Source of the DNA: JAEZHK01 sp040768845
Lineage (GTDB): Bacteria > Bacillota > Clostridia > Christensenellales > Aristaeellaceae
Reading direction: 5' to 3'
Length of the DNA stretch: 64,000 nt
Assembly (NCBI GenBank): GCA_040768845.1
Contig: JAXGME010000002.1
Location: forward strand, 248,001-312,000
Under the pieces are notes generated by a model, which saw only the letters and a list, made by a program, of their open reading frames with translations, was not told the DNA's origin and did not search any database. Each line of letters begins with the position of its first letter. The first letter of the stretch is position 1. The position numbers and the translations under genes are program-made. Positions 40,594-48,683 of this stretch are shown piece by piece.

Positions 40594-41517
40594 TTATACT
40601 CGATCGCCCGCGGGCGCCGGCGCGGCGCGAAGGGCGTCGGGATACCAATGGGTGAGCTCCGAAAGCAGCCGCTCGCGGTCGGCCGCGCCCATGGGCACCA
40701 GCGGCGGCCGGGTTCTGGCGCTGGCGAGTCCCACGGCGGCGAGTGCCTCCTTGACCGGAATGGGGCTGACTTCCAGAAACAGCGCGTCAATCAGCGGGCC
40801 GAGCCGCATCTGCAGCGCGCGGCTGCCGGCGATGTCCCCGGCAAAGAACCGGTCGCACACGGCCTTCACCGCCTCGGGCACCAGGTTGGAGGCCACCGAA
40901 ATCGCCCCGTCGGCGCCCAGCGCCAGCCAGGAGAAGGCGTAATCGTCGTTGCCGCAGTAGATCGCCATCCTGCCCGAAAGCAGCCGCGCGTCCTCGTTCA
41001 TCTGCCGGAGGTCCGTGCCGGCTTCCTTCAGCGCGCAGATCAGCGGGTGGTCCGCCAGGCGCATCGCCGTCTCCGGCATCAGGTTCAGCCCCGTGCGTGC
41101 GGGCACGTTGTAGAGCACCACCGGGATCCCGGCCGCGTCCGCCACGCGGGTGAAGTGCTCGATCAGCCCGGCCTGAGTGGTCTTATTGTAGTAGGGCGTG
41201 ACGGCGAGGATGGCATCCACCCCCAGGGCCCGCGCGGTCTGCGCCCTGCGGCACACCCGCTTGGTGTCGTTGCCGCCCACCCCCGCGATCACCAGTGCCC
41301 GGCCGCGGGCGCGCTCCACCGCGAAGGCGATCAGCGCGTCCTGCTCCGCCTCGGTCATGGTGGCGGGTTCGCCGGTGGTGCCGCATACGACGAGCGCCGG
41401 GATGCCGGAAGCGATCTGCCGGTCAATCAGGCGCGCGAAGGCGTCAAAGTCAATGGAATCGTCCGCGGCAAAGGGCGTGACCAACGCCGTGCCGACGCCG
41501 GAAAACAGCGCCTTCAT
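40594..41517 (-). CDS. dapA: 4-hydroxy-tetrahydrodipicolinate synthase
   Basis: Condenses pyruvate with aspartate semialdehyde in lysine and peptidoglycan (diaminopimelate) synthesis. 307 residues, slightly longer than usual because of a short Pro/Ala tail. Family motifs are GTALVTPFAADDSIDF, VVCGTTGEPATMTEAE, the Tyr in VLYNVPARTGLNL and the Schiff-base Lys in ALKEAGTD. The ATG at 41517 follows GAGAGGGGGC. It lies 55 nt after asd, which makes its substrate, so the two steps are encoded together. Confidence 0.96.
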   Translation of the reverse strand: MKALFSGVGTALVTPFAADDSIDFDAFARLIDRQIASGIPALVVCGTTGEPATMTEAEQDALIAFAVERARGRALVIAGVGGNDTKRVCRRAQTARALGVDAILAVTPYYNKTTQAGLIEHFTRVADAAGIPVVLYNVPARTGLNLMPETAMRLADHPLICALKEAGTDLRQMNEDARLLSGRMAIYCGNDDYAFSWLALGADGAISVASNLVPEAVKAVCDRFFAGDIAGSRALQMRLGPLIDALFLEVSPIPVKEALAAVGLASARTRPPLVPMGAADRERLLSELTHWYPDALRAAPAPAGDRV

Positions 41518-41572
41518 AGGGAAAGCCCCCTCTCAGGTCGATAAGCTACTGTAACGACCCGGGGGACTTGCG

Positions 41573-42652
41573 TCATTTGTGAACGATCCAGCCCTCGTGG
41601 GCCAATAGCTCCGCCGTCAGCACCGCGCCGCCCGCCGCGCCCCGGAGCGTGTTGTGGGAGAGGCCGACGAACTTGTAGTCCAGGATCGCGTCCTCCCGCA
41701 GCCGGCCCACGGCGATGCCCATGCCGCCGTAGAGATCGCGGTCCAGCCGCGTCTGCGGGCGGTTCTCCTCTTCGAAATAGGTAAGGAATTTCTCGGGCGC
41801 GCTGGGCAGGCGGTACTTCTGGGGCAGGCCCTCGCAGGCGGCCCAGCGGGCGAGGATCTCGTCCCGGGACGGCTTGACGCGAAAGCCCACCGACACCGCC
41901 GCCATGTGGCCGTCGCTGGCCGCCACGCGGTAGCACTGGGCGCTGATGACCGGCTTTTCCGCCATCACGATGCGCCCGCCCTCCACGCGGCCCCAGATCT
42001 TCAGCGGCTCGATCTCGCTTTTTTGCTCCTCACCGCCGATGAAGGGAATGACGTTGTCCACCATCTCCGGCCAGGAACGAAAGGTCTTGCCCGCGCCGGA
42101 GATCGCCTGATAGGTGGCGACCATCACCTTCTCGAGCCCGAATTCTCGGAGCGGCTCCAGCGCGGGCACGTAGCCCTGGATGGAGCAGTTGGGCTTGCAG
42201 GCGACAAAGCCCACCCGGGTGCCCAGTCGGGTGCGCTGCGCCTCGATGACGGCCATGTGATCGGAATTGATCTCCGGGATCATCATGGGCACATCCTCCG
42301 CCATGCGGAAGGCGGAATTATTGGACACCACCGGCGTTTCCGCCCGGGCATAGGCGGTTTCCAGCGCGCGGATCTGGTCCTTGGGCATGTCGACCGCGCA
42401 GAAGATGAAGTCCACCTGGTCCGCGATCTTTTCCACGTCGGCGGCGTCCTGCACCGTCATTTCGCGGACGGCCTCCGGCACCGGCCACTCAAAGGCCCAG
42501 CGCCCGCCCACCGCGTCGATGTATTTCTGCCCGGCCGAGCGCGCGCTGGCGGCCACCACGGCCACGTCAAACCACGGATGCTCCGCCAGAATCGATACAA
42601 ACCGCTGCCCCACCATGCCCGTCGCCCCGACAATGCCCGCACGGTACTTCAC
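41573..42652 (-). CDS. asd: Aspartate-semialdehyde dehydrogenase
   Basis: NADPH-dependent reduction of aspartyl phosphate to aspartate semialdehyde. 359 residues, of the longer archaeal/fungal-like class also found in Clostridia. The Rossmann motif is AGIVGATGMVGQRF, the active-site Cys is in ACKPNCSIQGY, and AISGAGKTFRSWPEM follows. The GTG at 42652 (VKYRAG) was chosen because GGGGGGAA lies 6 nt upstream; another GTG eight codons earlier is possible. Next in the operon is dapA. Confidence 0.95.
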   Translation of the reverse strand: MKYRAGIVGATGMVGQRFVSILAEHPWFDVAVVAASARSAGQKYIDAVGGRWAFEWPVPEAVREMTVQDAADVEKIADQVDFIFCAVDMPKDQIRALETAYARAETPVVSNNSAFRMAEDVPMMIPEINSDHMAVIEAQRTRLGTRVGFVACKPNCSIQGYVPALEPLREFGLEKVMVATYQAISGAGKTFRSWPEMVDNVIPFIGGEEQKSEIEPLKIWGRVEGGRIVMAEKPVISAQCYRVAASDGHMAAVSVGFRVKPSRDEILARWAACEGLPQKYRLPSAPEKFLTYFEEENRPQTRLDRDLYGGMGIAVGRLREDAILDYKFVGLSHNTLRGAAGGAVLTAELLAHEGWIVHK

Positions 42653-42708
42653 GCTTCGTTCCCCCCGTATCCCCACAGTATTCCGGCCGCGCCGGACGCG
42701 TTCAGGCC

Positions 42709-43515
42709 CTACTCCACCTCAATGGCCGGATAGCGCATCAGCATCTGCGCCGGGCGAAAGCCCGACGTGGCCGCCAGCCGCGCCGCGGCGATGAGCCGGG
42801 TCCGGACGTCGAAATAGGCCTCGGTAAGCCCCCGATCCAGAAAGTACAGCCGCGCCAGGTCCATCAGATAGCTGGCGACGCCCTTTCTCTGCCAGGCCGG
42901 GCTGGTCAGCGCGATGCCGACGACGCCGCGCCCCGAATCCGACCAGACCACCATCTCGCCCGCCAGGCCCGTGGGCGCGATCATCAGAAGCCGCGCAAAG
43001 TCCGGCAGTTTTTTCAGGCCCTTGAGCCAGGCCATGTCCCGGCTGCGGCCGAACATGGCGTTGTAGCGCTCGAGAAAGTACTTGCTCTCGTTTTCGTCGG
43101 CCAGATAATCCCGGACGATGGTGCAGCCCTGGGGCAGGTGCCGGTAGATGGGGCCGTGGCGCAGCGCCCGCACGGTGCGCACCAGGCCGTCCTCGTCGCG
43201 GTACCCCAGCGCCATCAGCGCGCCCATGCGGGCGGCGTCCCCCGGCGCGCACTCGGCGTAGACCAGCGCGGGCACGCCCGGCTTTTGCCGGGCGATGACC
43301 AGCGCGCGGGTCGTGGCCGCGCCCAGCAGCGCGTCCTCCGCCGCCGCCTCGCAGCTGGCGCGCACCAGAATCTGGTGGGGCCGTTCCGGGCACAGCGCGG
43401 GCACCATGCTCCCCTGCACGCTGGCCTCGCCAATTTTGGTTTCCAGATCGTCCAGCGCGACAAACGCATTTTCGACGTCGAGCCCAGGGGCCGCGTCGGC
43501 GTACCGTATCTTCAT
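42709..43515 (-). CDS. GNAT family N-acetyltransferase-like protein
   Basis: 268 residues. The C-terminal part fits a GNAT fold: GRGVVGIALTSPAWQRKGVASYLMD (split near residue 205) contains the R/Q-x-x-G-x-G/A acetyl-CoA loop in QRKGVA, and a final FDVRTRLIAAARLAATSGF helix-strand. The N-terminal half also resembles a second, degenerate GNAT domain (VYAECAPGDAARMGALMALGY). The substrate is unknown. The ATG at 43515 follows GGAAGC. It lies 29 nt after guaA and 56 nt before asd, within the same operon. Confidence 0.75.
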   Translation of the reverse strand: MKIRYADAAPGLDVENAFVALDDLETKIGEASVQGSMVPALCPERPHQILVRASCEAAAEDALLGAATTRALVIARQKPGVPALVYAECAPGDAARMGALMALGYRDEDGLVRTVRALRHGPIYRHLPQGCTIVRDYLADENESKYFLERYNAMFGRSRDMAWLKGLKKLPDFARLLMIAPTGLAGEMVVWSDSGRGVVGIALTSPAWQRKGVASYLMDLARLYFLDRGLTEAYFDVRTRLIAAARLAATSGFRPAQMLMRYPAIEVE

Positions 43516-43544
43516 GCTTCCATGCTTCCTCCGTGATAGGCGCC

Positions 43545-44990
43545 TCAGTCGTCCTCCCACTCCACCAGCGAAGGCGGTTGCCCGGTCACGTCGTAGACGA
43601 CGCGGCTGATGCCCTCCACCTCGGCCGTCACCCGCTCGACCACGCGCTCCATCAGGTCATAGGGCAGGCGAAACGCGTTGGCGCCGTTCATGGCCCGAAG
43701 CGCCAGCGTGCGGCCCATGCCACCGGAGGCGCTGCGGGTGGCCACCCCGGGCAAAAGCGCAAAATACTGGCGAATGCGCTTGTCCAGCCCGGCTTTTTGG
43801 ATCTCCTCGCAGAAGATGGCGTCGGCCTCGCGGAGCATCTCCAGCCGCTCCGGCGTCGCCGGGCCCATCATGCGCACGGCCAGCCCCGCCGTGGGAAAGG
43901 GCGGGCGCTGCGCCAGCTCGCCGGGCAGACCCAACTGGTCCGCCACCTGGCGGACTTCCTCCTTGAAGAGGCGGCGCACCGGCTGAATCAGCGCCTTGAA
44001 GGGCGAATCGGCGGACAGTGTCCGGTCCATCAGCGCGGAGCCGCCCACCACGTCGGTATAGGTGACGCCCAGGCCCAGCGCGCGGGCGCCCACGCTCCGG
44101 GCTTCCTCCTCCAGCACCCGGAGAATCTCCCGGTCCACCAGCCCGGTCTTGCGGTCGGTGCCGGAAACGCCCGCCAGCCGCTCAATGAAGCGCGCGCGGG
44201 TGTCGATCACCCGGAGGCGGATGCCCTGGGGCTCCAGGCTCTTGCGGGTGAGGTCCAGATCGCCCTTGCGCATGAGACCGGTGTCCACGTGGACGCAGCT
44301 GAGCTGCTCGCCCAGCGCGCGGAACATCAGCGCGGCGCACACCACGGAATCCACGCCGCCCGACACCGCCAGAAGCACCCGTCCCCCCTGGGCCAGGCTC
44401 TGAATCTGCTGCAGCGTCTCCTCAATGAAGCGGTCAAAGTTCCAGACCGGTTCGCACCTGCACACATCCCGCGCAAAATTGCGCAGGATGCGGAAACCGT
44501 CCGGATCGTTCTGCTCGGTGTAAAATTGGAGACCAAAGAGGCGATCCTCCGCCGAAAAGGCGGCGGCGCGTCCATCCTCGGTGGCGGCGATGGCGCGGGC
44601 GCCCTCGGGCAGTTCCAGCGCGTCCAGCCGGTCAAAGTAGCGCTCGCTCTCCCCCAGGCCCGCGAAGAGCGGCACCTCGTCAAAGCGCACCTGCGCGGTG
44701 CCATTGGCCAATGCGGTGGGCGCGGAAGACCCGCCCAGCGCGTCCAGCAAAAGCCGCGCGCCGGCCCCCATCGCCAATACGGGCACGCCCAGCGCGACCA
44801 GGCCGGAAATGTCCGGCGCGGCACCGCCGTCACCCGCGATGATCACGCCCATCGGCGCGGCCGCGCGGATCATCTCGATGGGCGCGGACGCGGGCAGCAC
44901 CTCGCTGTACACCTGCTCGCTGCGCACCCGTCGGGCCACGGCGCTGCCGCGGCCGTCGCCAAGGTCCAGCACCAGAATCATGTTACTCAT
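43545..44990 (-). CDS. guaA: GMP synthase with degenerate glutaminase domain
   Basis: Aminates XMP to GMP. 481 residues. The ATP-pyrophosphatase domain is intact (AVSGGVDSVVCAALMF, residues 208-223; VHVDTGLMRKGD; C-terminal LPYDLMERVVERV and VVYDVTGQPPSLVEWE). The N-terminal class I glutaminase is not: where GuaA has the catalytic Cys (GVCYGMQ), this reads AMGAGAR with Gly75, and the catalytic His (FHPE) is Tyr157 in FYTE; Glu159 remains. It should therefore not use glutamine itself and would need free ammonia or a partner. The ATG at 44990 has GGGAGG upstream. It overlaps the mazG-like gene by 8 nt. Confidence 0.9.
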   Translation of the reverse strand: MSNMILVLDLGDGRGSAVARRVRSEQVYSEVLPASAPIEMIRAAAPMGVIIAGDGGAAPDISGLVALGVPVLAMGAGARLLLDALGGSSAPTALANGTAQVRFDEVPLFAGLGESERYFDRLDALELPEGARAIAATEDGRAAAFSAEDRLFGLQFYTEQNDPDGFRILRNFARDVCRCEPVWNFDRFIEETLQQIQSLAQGGRVLLAVSGGVDSVVCAALMFRALGEQLSCVHVDTGLMRKGDLDLTRKSLEPQGIRLRVIDTRARFIERLAGVSGTDRKTGLVDREILRVLEEEARSVGARALGLGVTYTDVVGGSALMDRTLSADSPFKALIQPVRRLFKEEVRQVADQLGLPGELAQRPPFPTAGLAVRMMGPATPERLEMLREADAIFCEEIQKAGLDKRIRQYFALLPGVATRSASGGMGRTLALRAMNGANAFRLPYDLMERVVERVTAEVEGISRVVYDVTGQPPSLVEWEDD

Positions 44991-45351
44991 GCCTTGCGCC
45001 CTCCCGGTCCCATCGGCTGTTGCGCCGGGCGTTGACAATCTCTATTTTGCGCAGGATCGCTCCGGTTATGTCGATGCCCAGCGTGCGCGTCAGCTGCAGG
45101 CCGTACATCATCACATCGGCAAATTCCTCTGCGATCATTTCGATGCGGGCGGGATCCTCGCCGCGCATCAGCGCGCGAACCTCGTCGTCGCCCAACCATT
45201 GGAAATGCTCGAGCAGTTCGCTCATCTCGACGGTCATCGCCATTGCCACGTGCTGCGGGTTCTGCACGCCGTCCACGCCCCAGCCCTTGCGCAGGCAGAG
45301 CGCGTGCACCGCGTCCTTCAGCGTCCCCAGCGTGGTATCCCGGTCGTTCAT
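44983..45351 (-). CDS. MazG-like nucleotide pyrophosphohydrolase
   Basis: 122 residues of the all-alpha NTP pyrophosphatase superfamily (MazG/dCTPase-like). Metal-binding acids appear as EMSELLEHFQW (E-x2-E-x2-E) and, about 30 residues later, IAEEFADVMMYG (E-x3-D). It probably cleaves a (d)NTP to NMP and PPi as house-cleaning. The ATG at 45351 follows AAGGAAG by about 7 nt. It is the first gene of the operon and overlaps guaA, fitting a nucleotide role. Confidence 0.85.
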   Translation of the reverse strand: MNDRDTTLGTLKDAVHALCLRKGWGVDGVQNPQHVAMAMTVEMSELLEHFQWLGDDEVRALMRGEDPARIEMIAEEFADVMMYGLQLTRTLGIDITGAILRKIEIVNARRNSRWDREGARHE

Positions 45352-45446
45352 GCAAAACTTCCTTTTTTGCGGCTCCGGATGGCGCGCCCATGCCGACGGG
45401 GCCGCGCGCAACCCGCGGGGCGGATATCGGGCGCCCGAATGGTTCC

Positions 45447-45474
45447 ATTATACAGATTTTTGCCGATTGCGCAA
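45447..45474 (-). promoter_or_regulatory. Promoter for mazG-guaA-GNAT-asd-dapA-nfnAB operon
   Basis: On the minus strand TTGCGC (45474-45469), 16 nt, TATAAT (45452-45447). No other clear promoter or terminator is seen down to 38321, so the seven genes likely form one transcript. Confidence 0.75.
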
Positions 45475-45539
45475 GCCGCGCTTCGTGAAAATGCGTTAAC
45501 ACGCGTGCAAACGCCGCCCAGACGCGGCGAACGGGCGCG

Positions 45540-45570
45540 AAAAAGCGCCGCGGGACCATGCGGCGCTTTG
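45540..45570 (-). terminator. Rho-independent terminator after rplL
   Basis: A 10-bp stem AAAGCGCCGC/GCGGCGCTTT with an 8-nt loop, followed by TTTTT on the minus strand. Confidence 0.88.
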
Positions 45571-45587
45571 ACGGATCTCCGGGAAAT

Positions 45588-45968
45588 TTACTTGATTTCG
45601 ACGGTGGCGCCGACTTCGGCAAACGCCTTCTTGATCTTCTCGGCCTCTTCCTTGTTGACGCCTTCCTTGAGGGTCTTGGGGGCGCCGTCCACCAGGTCCT
45701 TGGCTTCCTTGAGGCCCAGGCCCGACACGACTTCGCGGACGACCTTGATGACCTTGATCTTCTCGGAGCCGACGTCCTTCAGCACGACGTCAAACTCGGT
45801 CTTCTCCTCGGCGGCTTCCGCGGGGGCGGCGGCGGCGGGGGCGGCGGCGGCGACGGCCATCGGCGCGGCGGCGGACACGCCAAACTTCTCTTCCAGGGCC
45901 TTCACGAGCTCGGCGAGCTCCAGAACGGTCATCGACTCGATGGCGGAAATGAGTTCTTCACGGTTCAT
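45588..45968 (-). CDS. rplL: 50S ribosomal protein L7/L12
   Basis: Stalk protein that recruits translation factors to the ribosome. 126 residues. The N-terminal dimer domain (MNREELISAIESMTVLELAELV) is joined by an Ala/Pro-rich hinge (about 33-54) to the factor-binding C-terminal domain (KIKVIKVVREV, GLGLKEAKDLVDGAPK). It follows rplJ by 42 nt in the L10 operon and ends at a terminator. Confidence 0.98.
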   Translation of the reverse strand: MNREELISAIESMTVLELAELVKALEEKFGVSAAAPMAVAAAAPAAAAPAEAAEEKTEFDVVLKDVGSEKIKVIKVVREVVSGLGLKEAKDLVDGAPKTLKEGVNKEEAEKIKKAFAEVGATVEIK

Positions 45969-46010
45969 GATGATATCCTCCTCAAATAATGGCTGGAATT
46001 GGACTGGGGA

Positions 46011-46538
46011 TCATTCCCCGGCTTTCTGCTTGCGCACGGCGTCGATGGCGTAGACCAGCGAACGCAGCGTCGCGCTGAGCACGCCCACAAGGCCGGTGAT
46101 CGGCGCGTTCAGGCTGCCCATCATCTTGGCGATCAGGACTTCCTTCGGCGGCAGCTCGCTGAGCGCCTGCACGCCCGCCACGTCGATGGTGGCCCGGTCG
46201 ACCACGCCGCACTTGACGGTGGTCTTCTTGACCTTCTTGATGAAGTCGGTGATCACCTTCGCGGGGGCCACCGCGTCCTTCATGCCGAAGGCGAGGGCGG
46301 TGGGGCCGTTCAGGAAGGGATCCAGGCCCTCGATGCCCAGCTCCTGGGCGGCGAGGCGCACCATCGTGTTCTTGAGCACGACGTACTCTACGCCCGCGGC
46401 GCGGCACTGGTTGCGCAGCTCCGTCACCTCCGCGACCGTCAGGCCGCGGTAGTCGATGAGCACCACGGAATGGGCCTTTTCAAACTTCGCACGGATGTCT
46501 TGGACGACTGCCTTTTTGAGCTCCAAATTATTGGACAT
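46011..46538 (-). CDS. rplJ: 50S ribosomal protein L10
   Basis: Base of the ribosomal stalk, binding L7/L12 dimers through its C-terminal helix. 175 residues, normal. Family text includes KAHSVVLIDYRGLTVAEVTELR and VEYVVLKNTMVRLA. The start follows CGAGGTG by a few bases. It has its own promoter after the rplA terminator and an L10-type leader with an attenuator hairpin. Confidence 0.97.
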   Translation of the reverse strand: MSNNLELKKAVVQDIRAKFEKAHSVVLIDYRGLTVAEVTELRNQCRAAGVEYVVLKNTMVRLAAQELGIEGLDPFLNGPTALAFGMKDAVAPAKVITDFIKKVKKTTVKCGVVDRATIDVAGVQALSELPPKEVLIAKMMGSLNAPITGLVGVLSATLRSLVYAIDAVRKQKAGE

Positions 46539-46705
46539 TCATTACACCTCGCTTCTCGTCCCGTCTCGGACGCCTAAAAAAATCGCCCTTGCGCCAAACG
46601 CGCAAACGGCGACACACATGTCGTTCCGGCTGCGCCTCGGCGAGCGGCCCGGGGGCCTTATGCGTCTGCACTCGCTGTCTATGGCACGGCTCAATTTCTA
46701 AGCAC
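46539..46705 (-). promoter_or_regulatory. L10 (rplJ) leader region
   Basis: Leader of about 165 nt from the rplJL promoter to the ATG, the usual place of the L10-(L7/L12) binding leader in Bacillota. It contains GC-rich paired segments around GGCCCCCGGGCC and the attenuator hairpin at 46576-46612. I infer autoregulation from position and the attenuator; the exact kink-turn was not verified. Confidence 0.6.
46576..46612 (-). terminator. Attenuator terminator in rplJ leader
   Basis: On the minus strand TCGCCGTTTGCGC pairs with GCGCAAGGGCGA around a GTTTG loop, followed by T7 (46582-46576), 37 nt before the rplJ start. Confidence 0.8.
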
Positions 46706-46711
46706 TCGATC

Positions 46712-46740
46712 AATATACCATCGGGCCCGTGTTCTGTCAA
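46712..46740 (-). promoter_or_regulatory. Promoter for rplJL
   Basis: On the minus strand TTGACA (46740-46735), 17 nt, TATATT (46717-46712). Confidence 0.88.
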
Positions 46741-46775
46741 GTTAAATCTGGCCCTCAAGCCCGGGCGACGGGCGC

Positions 46776-46813
46776 AAAAAACGCCGGGGGCCGCGATGGC
46801 GGCCTCCCGGCGT
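46776..46813 (-). terminator. Rho-independent terminator after rplA
   Basis: ACGCCGGGAGGCCGC pairs with GCGGCCCCCGGCGT around CATC (one A-C mismatch), followed by TTTTTT (46781-46776). Confidence 0.88.
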
Positions 46814-46822
46814 CCGGCGCGC

Positions 46823-47509
46823 TTAGAACTTCAGCGCGTTCAGCTTGATGCCCGGGCCCATGGTGCTCGACAGCACCGCGGAGCGGATGTAGGTGCCCTT
46901 GGCGGTGGAGGGCTTGGCCTTGATGATGGCCTCCATCAGCGTCTTGAGGTTCTCGCCCAGCTTGGCCTCCTCAAAGGACGCCTTGCCCACGGGGCAGTGG
47001 ATGATGGCCGTCTTGTCGACGCGGTACTCCACCTTGCCGGCCTTGATCTCGGTGATGGCGCGGGCGATGTCCATGGTGACGGTGCCGGTCTTCGGGTTGG
47101 GCATGAGGCCCTTGGGGCCCAGCACGCGGCCCAGACGGCCGACCATGCCCATCATGTCGGGGGTGGCGACCATCACGTCAAAACCGAACCAGCCGCCCTG
47201 AATCTTGGCGATCATGTCCTCGGCGCCGACAAAGTCCGCGCCGGCGGCCTCGGCTTCCTTGGCCTTATCGGCCTTGCAGATGACCAGGACGCTCTTGGTC
47301 CGGCCGGTGCCGTGGGGCAGCACGACGGTGCCGCGCACCTGCTGGTCGGCGTGGCGCGGATCGACGCCCAGGCGGACGTGGAGCTCGACCGTTTCGTCAA
47401 ACTTGGCCTTGGCGGTCTGCTTCACGAGCGACACGGCCTCTTCGGGGTCGTACTGCTTGAGGCGGTCGATCAGCTTCATGCTGTCGGAATACTTTTTGCC
47501 CTGCTTCAT
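46823..47509 (-). CDS. rplA: 50S ribosomal protein L1
   Basis: Forms the L1 stalk that helps E-site tRNA release; in many bacteria it also represses its own mRNA. 228 residues, normal. Conserved text is VDPRHADQQVRGTVVLPHGTG and GLMPNPKTGTVT. The ATG at 47509 (MKQGKKYSD) has GGAGGA 6 nt upstream; the longer reading starts inside the leader motif. A folded motif at 47522-47552 precedes it. Confidence 0.98.
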   Translation of the reverse strand: MKQGKKYSDSMKLIDRLKQYDPEEAVSLVKQTAKAKFDETVELHVRLGVDPRHADQQVRGTVVLPHGTGRTKSVLVICKADKAKEAEAAGADFVGAEDMIAKIQGGWFGFDVMVATPDMMGMVGRLGRVLGPKGLMPNPKTGTVTMDIARAITEIKAGKVEYRVDKTAIIHCPVGKASFEEAKLGENLKTLMEAIIKAKPSTAKGTYIRSAVLSSTMGPGIKLNALKF

Positions 47510-47521
47510 GAATATCCTCCT

Positions 47522-47552
47522 TGTGGTGTTAGCGGCGCTATGTCCTCCCACA
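47522..47552 (-). promoter_or_regulatory. L1-type leader motif before rplA
   Basis: On the minus strand TGTGGGAGG ... CCACA forms an outer UGUGG/CCACA stem with an asymmetric GAGG side, enclosing TAGC GCC GCTA. The same design recurs before rplK (48015-48054). Probably an L1-binding autoregulatory site. Confidence 0.5.
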
Positions 47553-47567
47553 GTATTTCGGCTGGAA

Positions 47568-47993
47568 TCAGTCGACGACGACGACGCCCATCGAGCGCGC
47601 GGTGCCGGCCACCATGCTCATCGCGGCCTCGACGGAGGCTGCGTTGAGGTCCGGCATTTTGAGTTCCGCGATTTCGCGGACCTGCGCCTTGGTGATGTTG
47701 GCCACCTTGTCGCGGTTGGGGCGGCCGGAGGCGCTCTCAAGGCCGCAGGCCTTCTTGATCAGCACCGCGGCGGGCGGCGTCTTGGTGATGAAGGTGAAGG
47801 AGCGATCCTGATACACGGTGATGACCACCGGGATGATCAGGCCGACCTGCTTGGCGGTGCGGTCGTTGAACTCCTTGCAAAAGCCGGGGATGTTCACGCC
47901 GTGCTGACCCAGCGCCGGGCCGATCGGCGGCGCGGGCGTCGCCTTGCCGGCGTTGACCTGCAGCTTGATCATTGCTGTGACTTTCTTGGCCAT
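47568..47993 (-). CDS. rplK: 50S ribosomal protein L11
   Basis: Part of the GTPase-associated centre of the large subunit. 141 residues, standard. It starts MAKKVTAMIKLQVNAGKATP and has the conserved PPIGPALGQHGVNI and, at the C-terminus, AGTARSMGVVV. It lies 58 nt before rplA and 147 nt after nusG. The SD GAGGAGG is 7 nt before the ATG. Confidence 0.98.
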   Translation of the reverse strand: MAKKVTAMIKLQVNAGKATPAPPIGPALGQHGVNIPGFCKEFNDRTAKQVGLIIPVVITVYQDRSFTFITKTPPAAVLIKKACGLESASGRPNRDKVANITKAQVREIAELKMPDLNAASVEAAMSMVAGTARSMGVVVVD

Positions 47994-48014
47994 GGGGGTT
48001 CCTCCTCTACATTA

Positions 48015-48054
48015 TGTGGTGAAACGGAACAGCCGCGGCGGCTGCCCCTCCCAC
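48015..48054 (-). promoter_or_regulatory. L1-type leader motif before rplK
   Basis: On the minus strand GTGGGAGG ... CACCACA with an inner CAGCCG CCG CGGCTG hairpin, the same outer-stem/GAGG design as before rplA. Located 22 nt upstream of the rplK start in the 147-nt nusG-rplK gap. Confidence 0.5.
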
Positions 48055-48140
48055 TCTGAAGCCCGCGCGGCGCGCGGGTATTCAGCGCATTCCACCCGGC
48101 GGCGCGGGGCCCCGGGCGCTCTTGTCGCACCGGCGCGTCC

Positions 48141-48668
48141 TTATTCCACCCGGACGACCTCGTCGTACTCGAGGTCCACGGCGGTTTCGCGCTTGAGCAT
48201 GGGCACCATCACGCGCACCTTCTGGGCGGCGGCGTCGATGGACACCACGCGGCCGGTAAAGTTTTCAAACAGGCCCGTAAGGATGCGCACTTCGTCGCCC
48301 GGCTGAATGTCGATCCGCGTGGCGACGCGGTTCTCGCCGATGGCGTCAAAGTCCGTCTCCGAAAGCGGCGTGGGCCGCGACCCGGGGCCGACAAAGCCCG
48401 TGACACCGCGCGTGTTGCGCACCATGTACCAGGACTCGTTGGTCATGATCATGCGAACCATCACATAGCCCGGCAGCAGCTTGCGCTGAACGGTCTTGCG
48501 CTTGTTGTTTTTGATCTCGACCGCTTCCTCGATGGGAATCTTGACCTCAAAGATCAGATCCTGCATGCCGTTGTTTTCAACGGACTTTTCGAGGTTGGCC
48601 TTGACCTTATTCTCATACCCCGAATAGGTATGGACAACGTACCACTGCGGCTCCTGATGTTCTGACAT
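48141..48668 (-). CDS. nusG: Transcription termination/antitermination protein NusG
   Basis: Elongation factor that binds RNA polymerase across the cleft and links it to Rho or the ribosome. 175 residues. The NGN domain opens with QWYVVHTYSGYENKVKANL and includes KLLPGYVMVRM. The KOW domain contains FENFTGRVVSIDAAAQKVRV. It follows secE by 15 nt, the universal arrangement. Confidence 0.98.
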   Translation of the reverse strand: MSEHQEPQWYVVHTYSGYENKVKANLEKSVENNGMQDLIFEVKIPIEEAVEIKNNKRKTVQRKLLPGYVMVRMIMTNESWYMVRNTRGVTGFVGPGSRPTPLSETDFDAIGENRVATRIDIQPGDEVRILTGLFENFTGRVVSIDAAAQKVRVMVPMLKRETAVDLEYDEVVRVE

Positions 48669-48683
48669 ATTCGCTCCTTAGGC

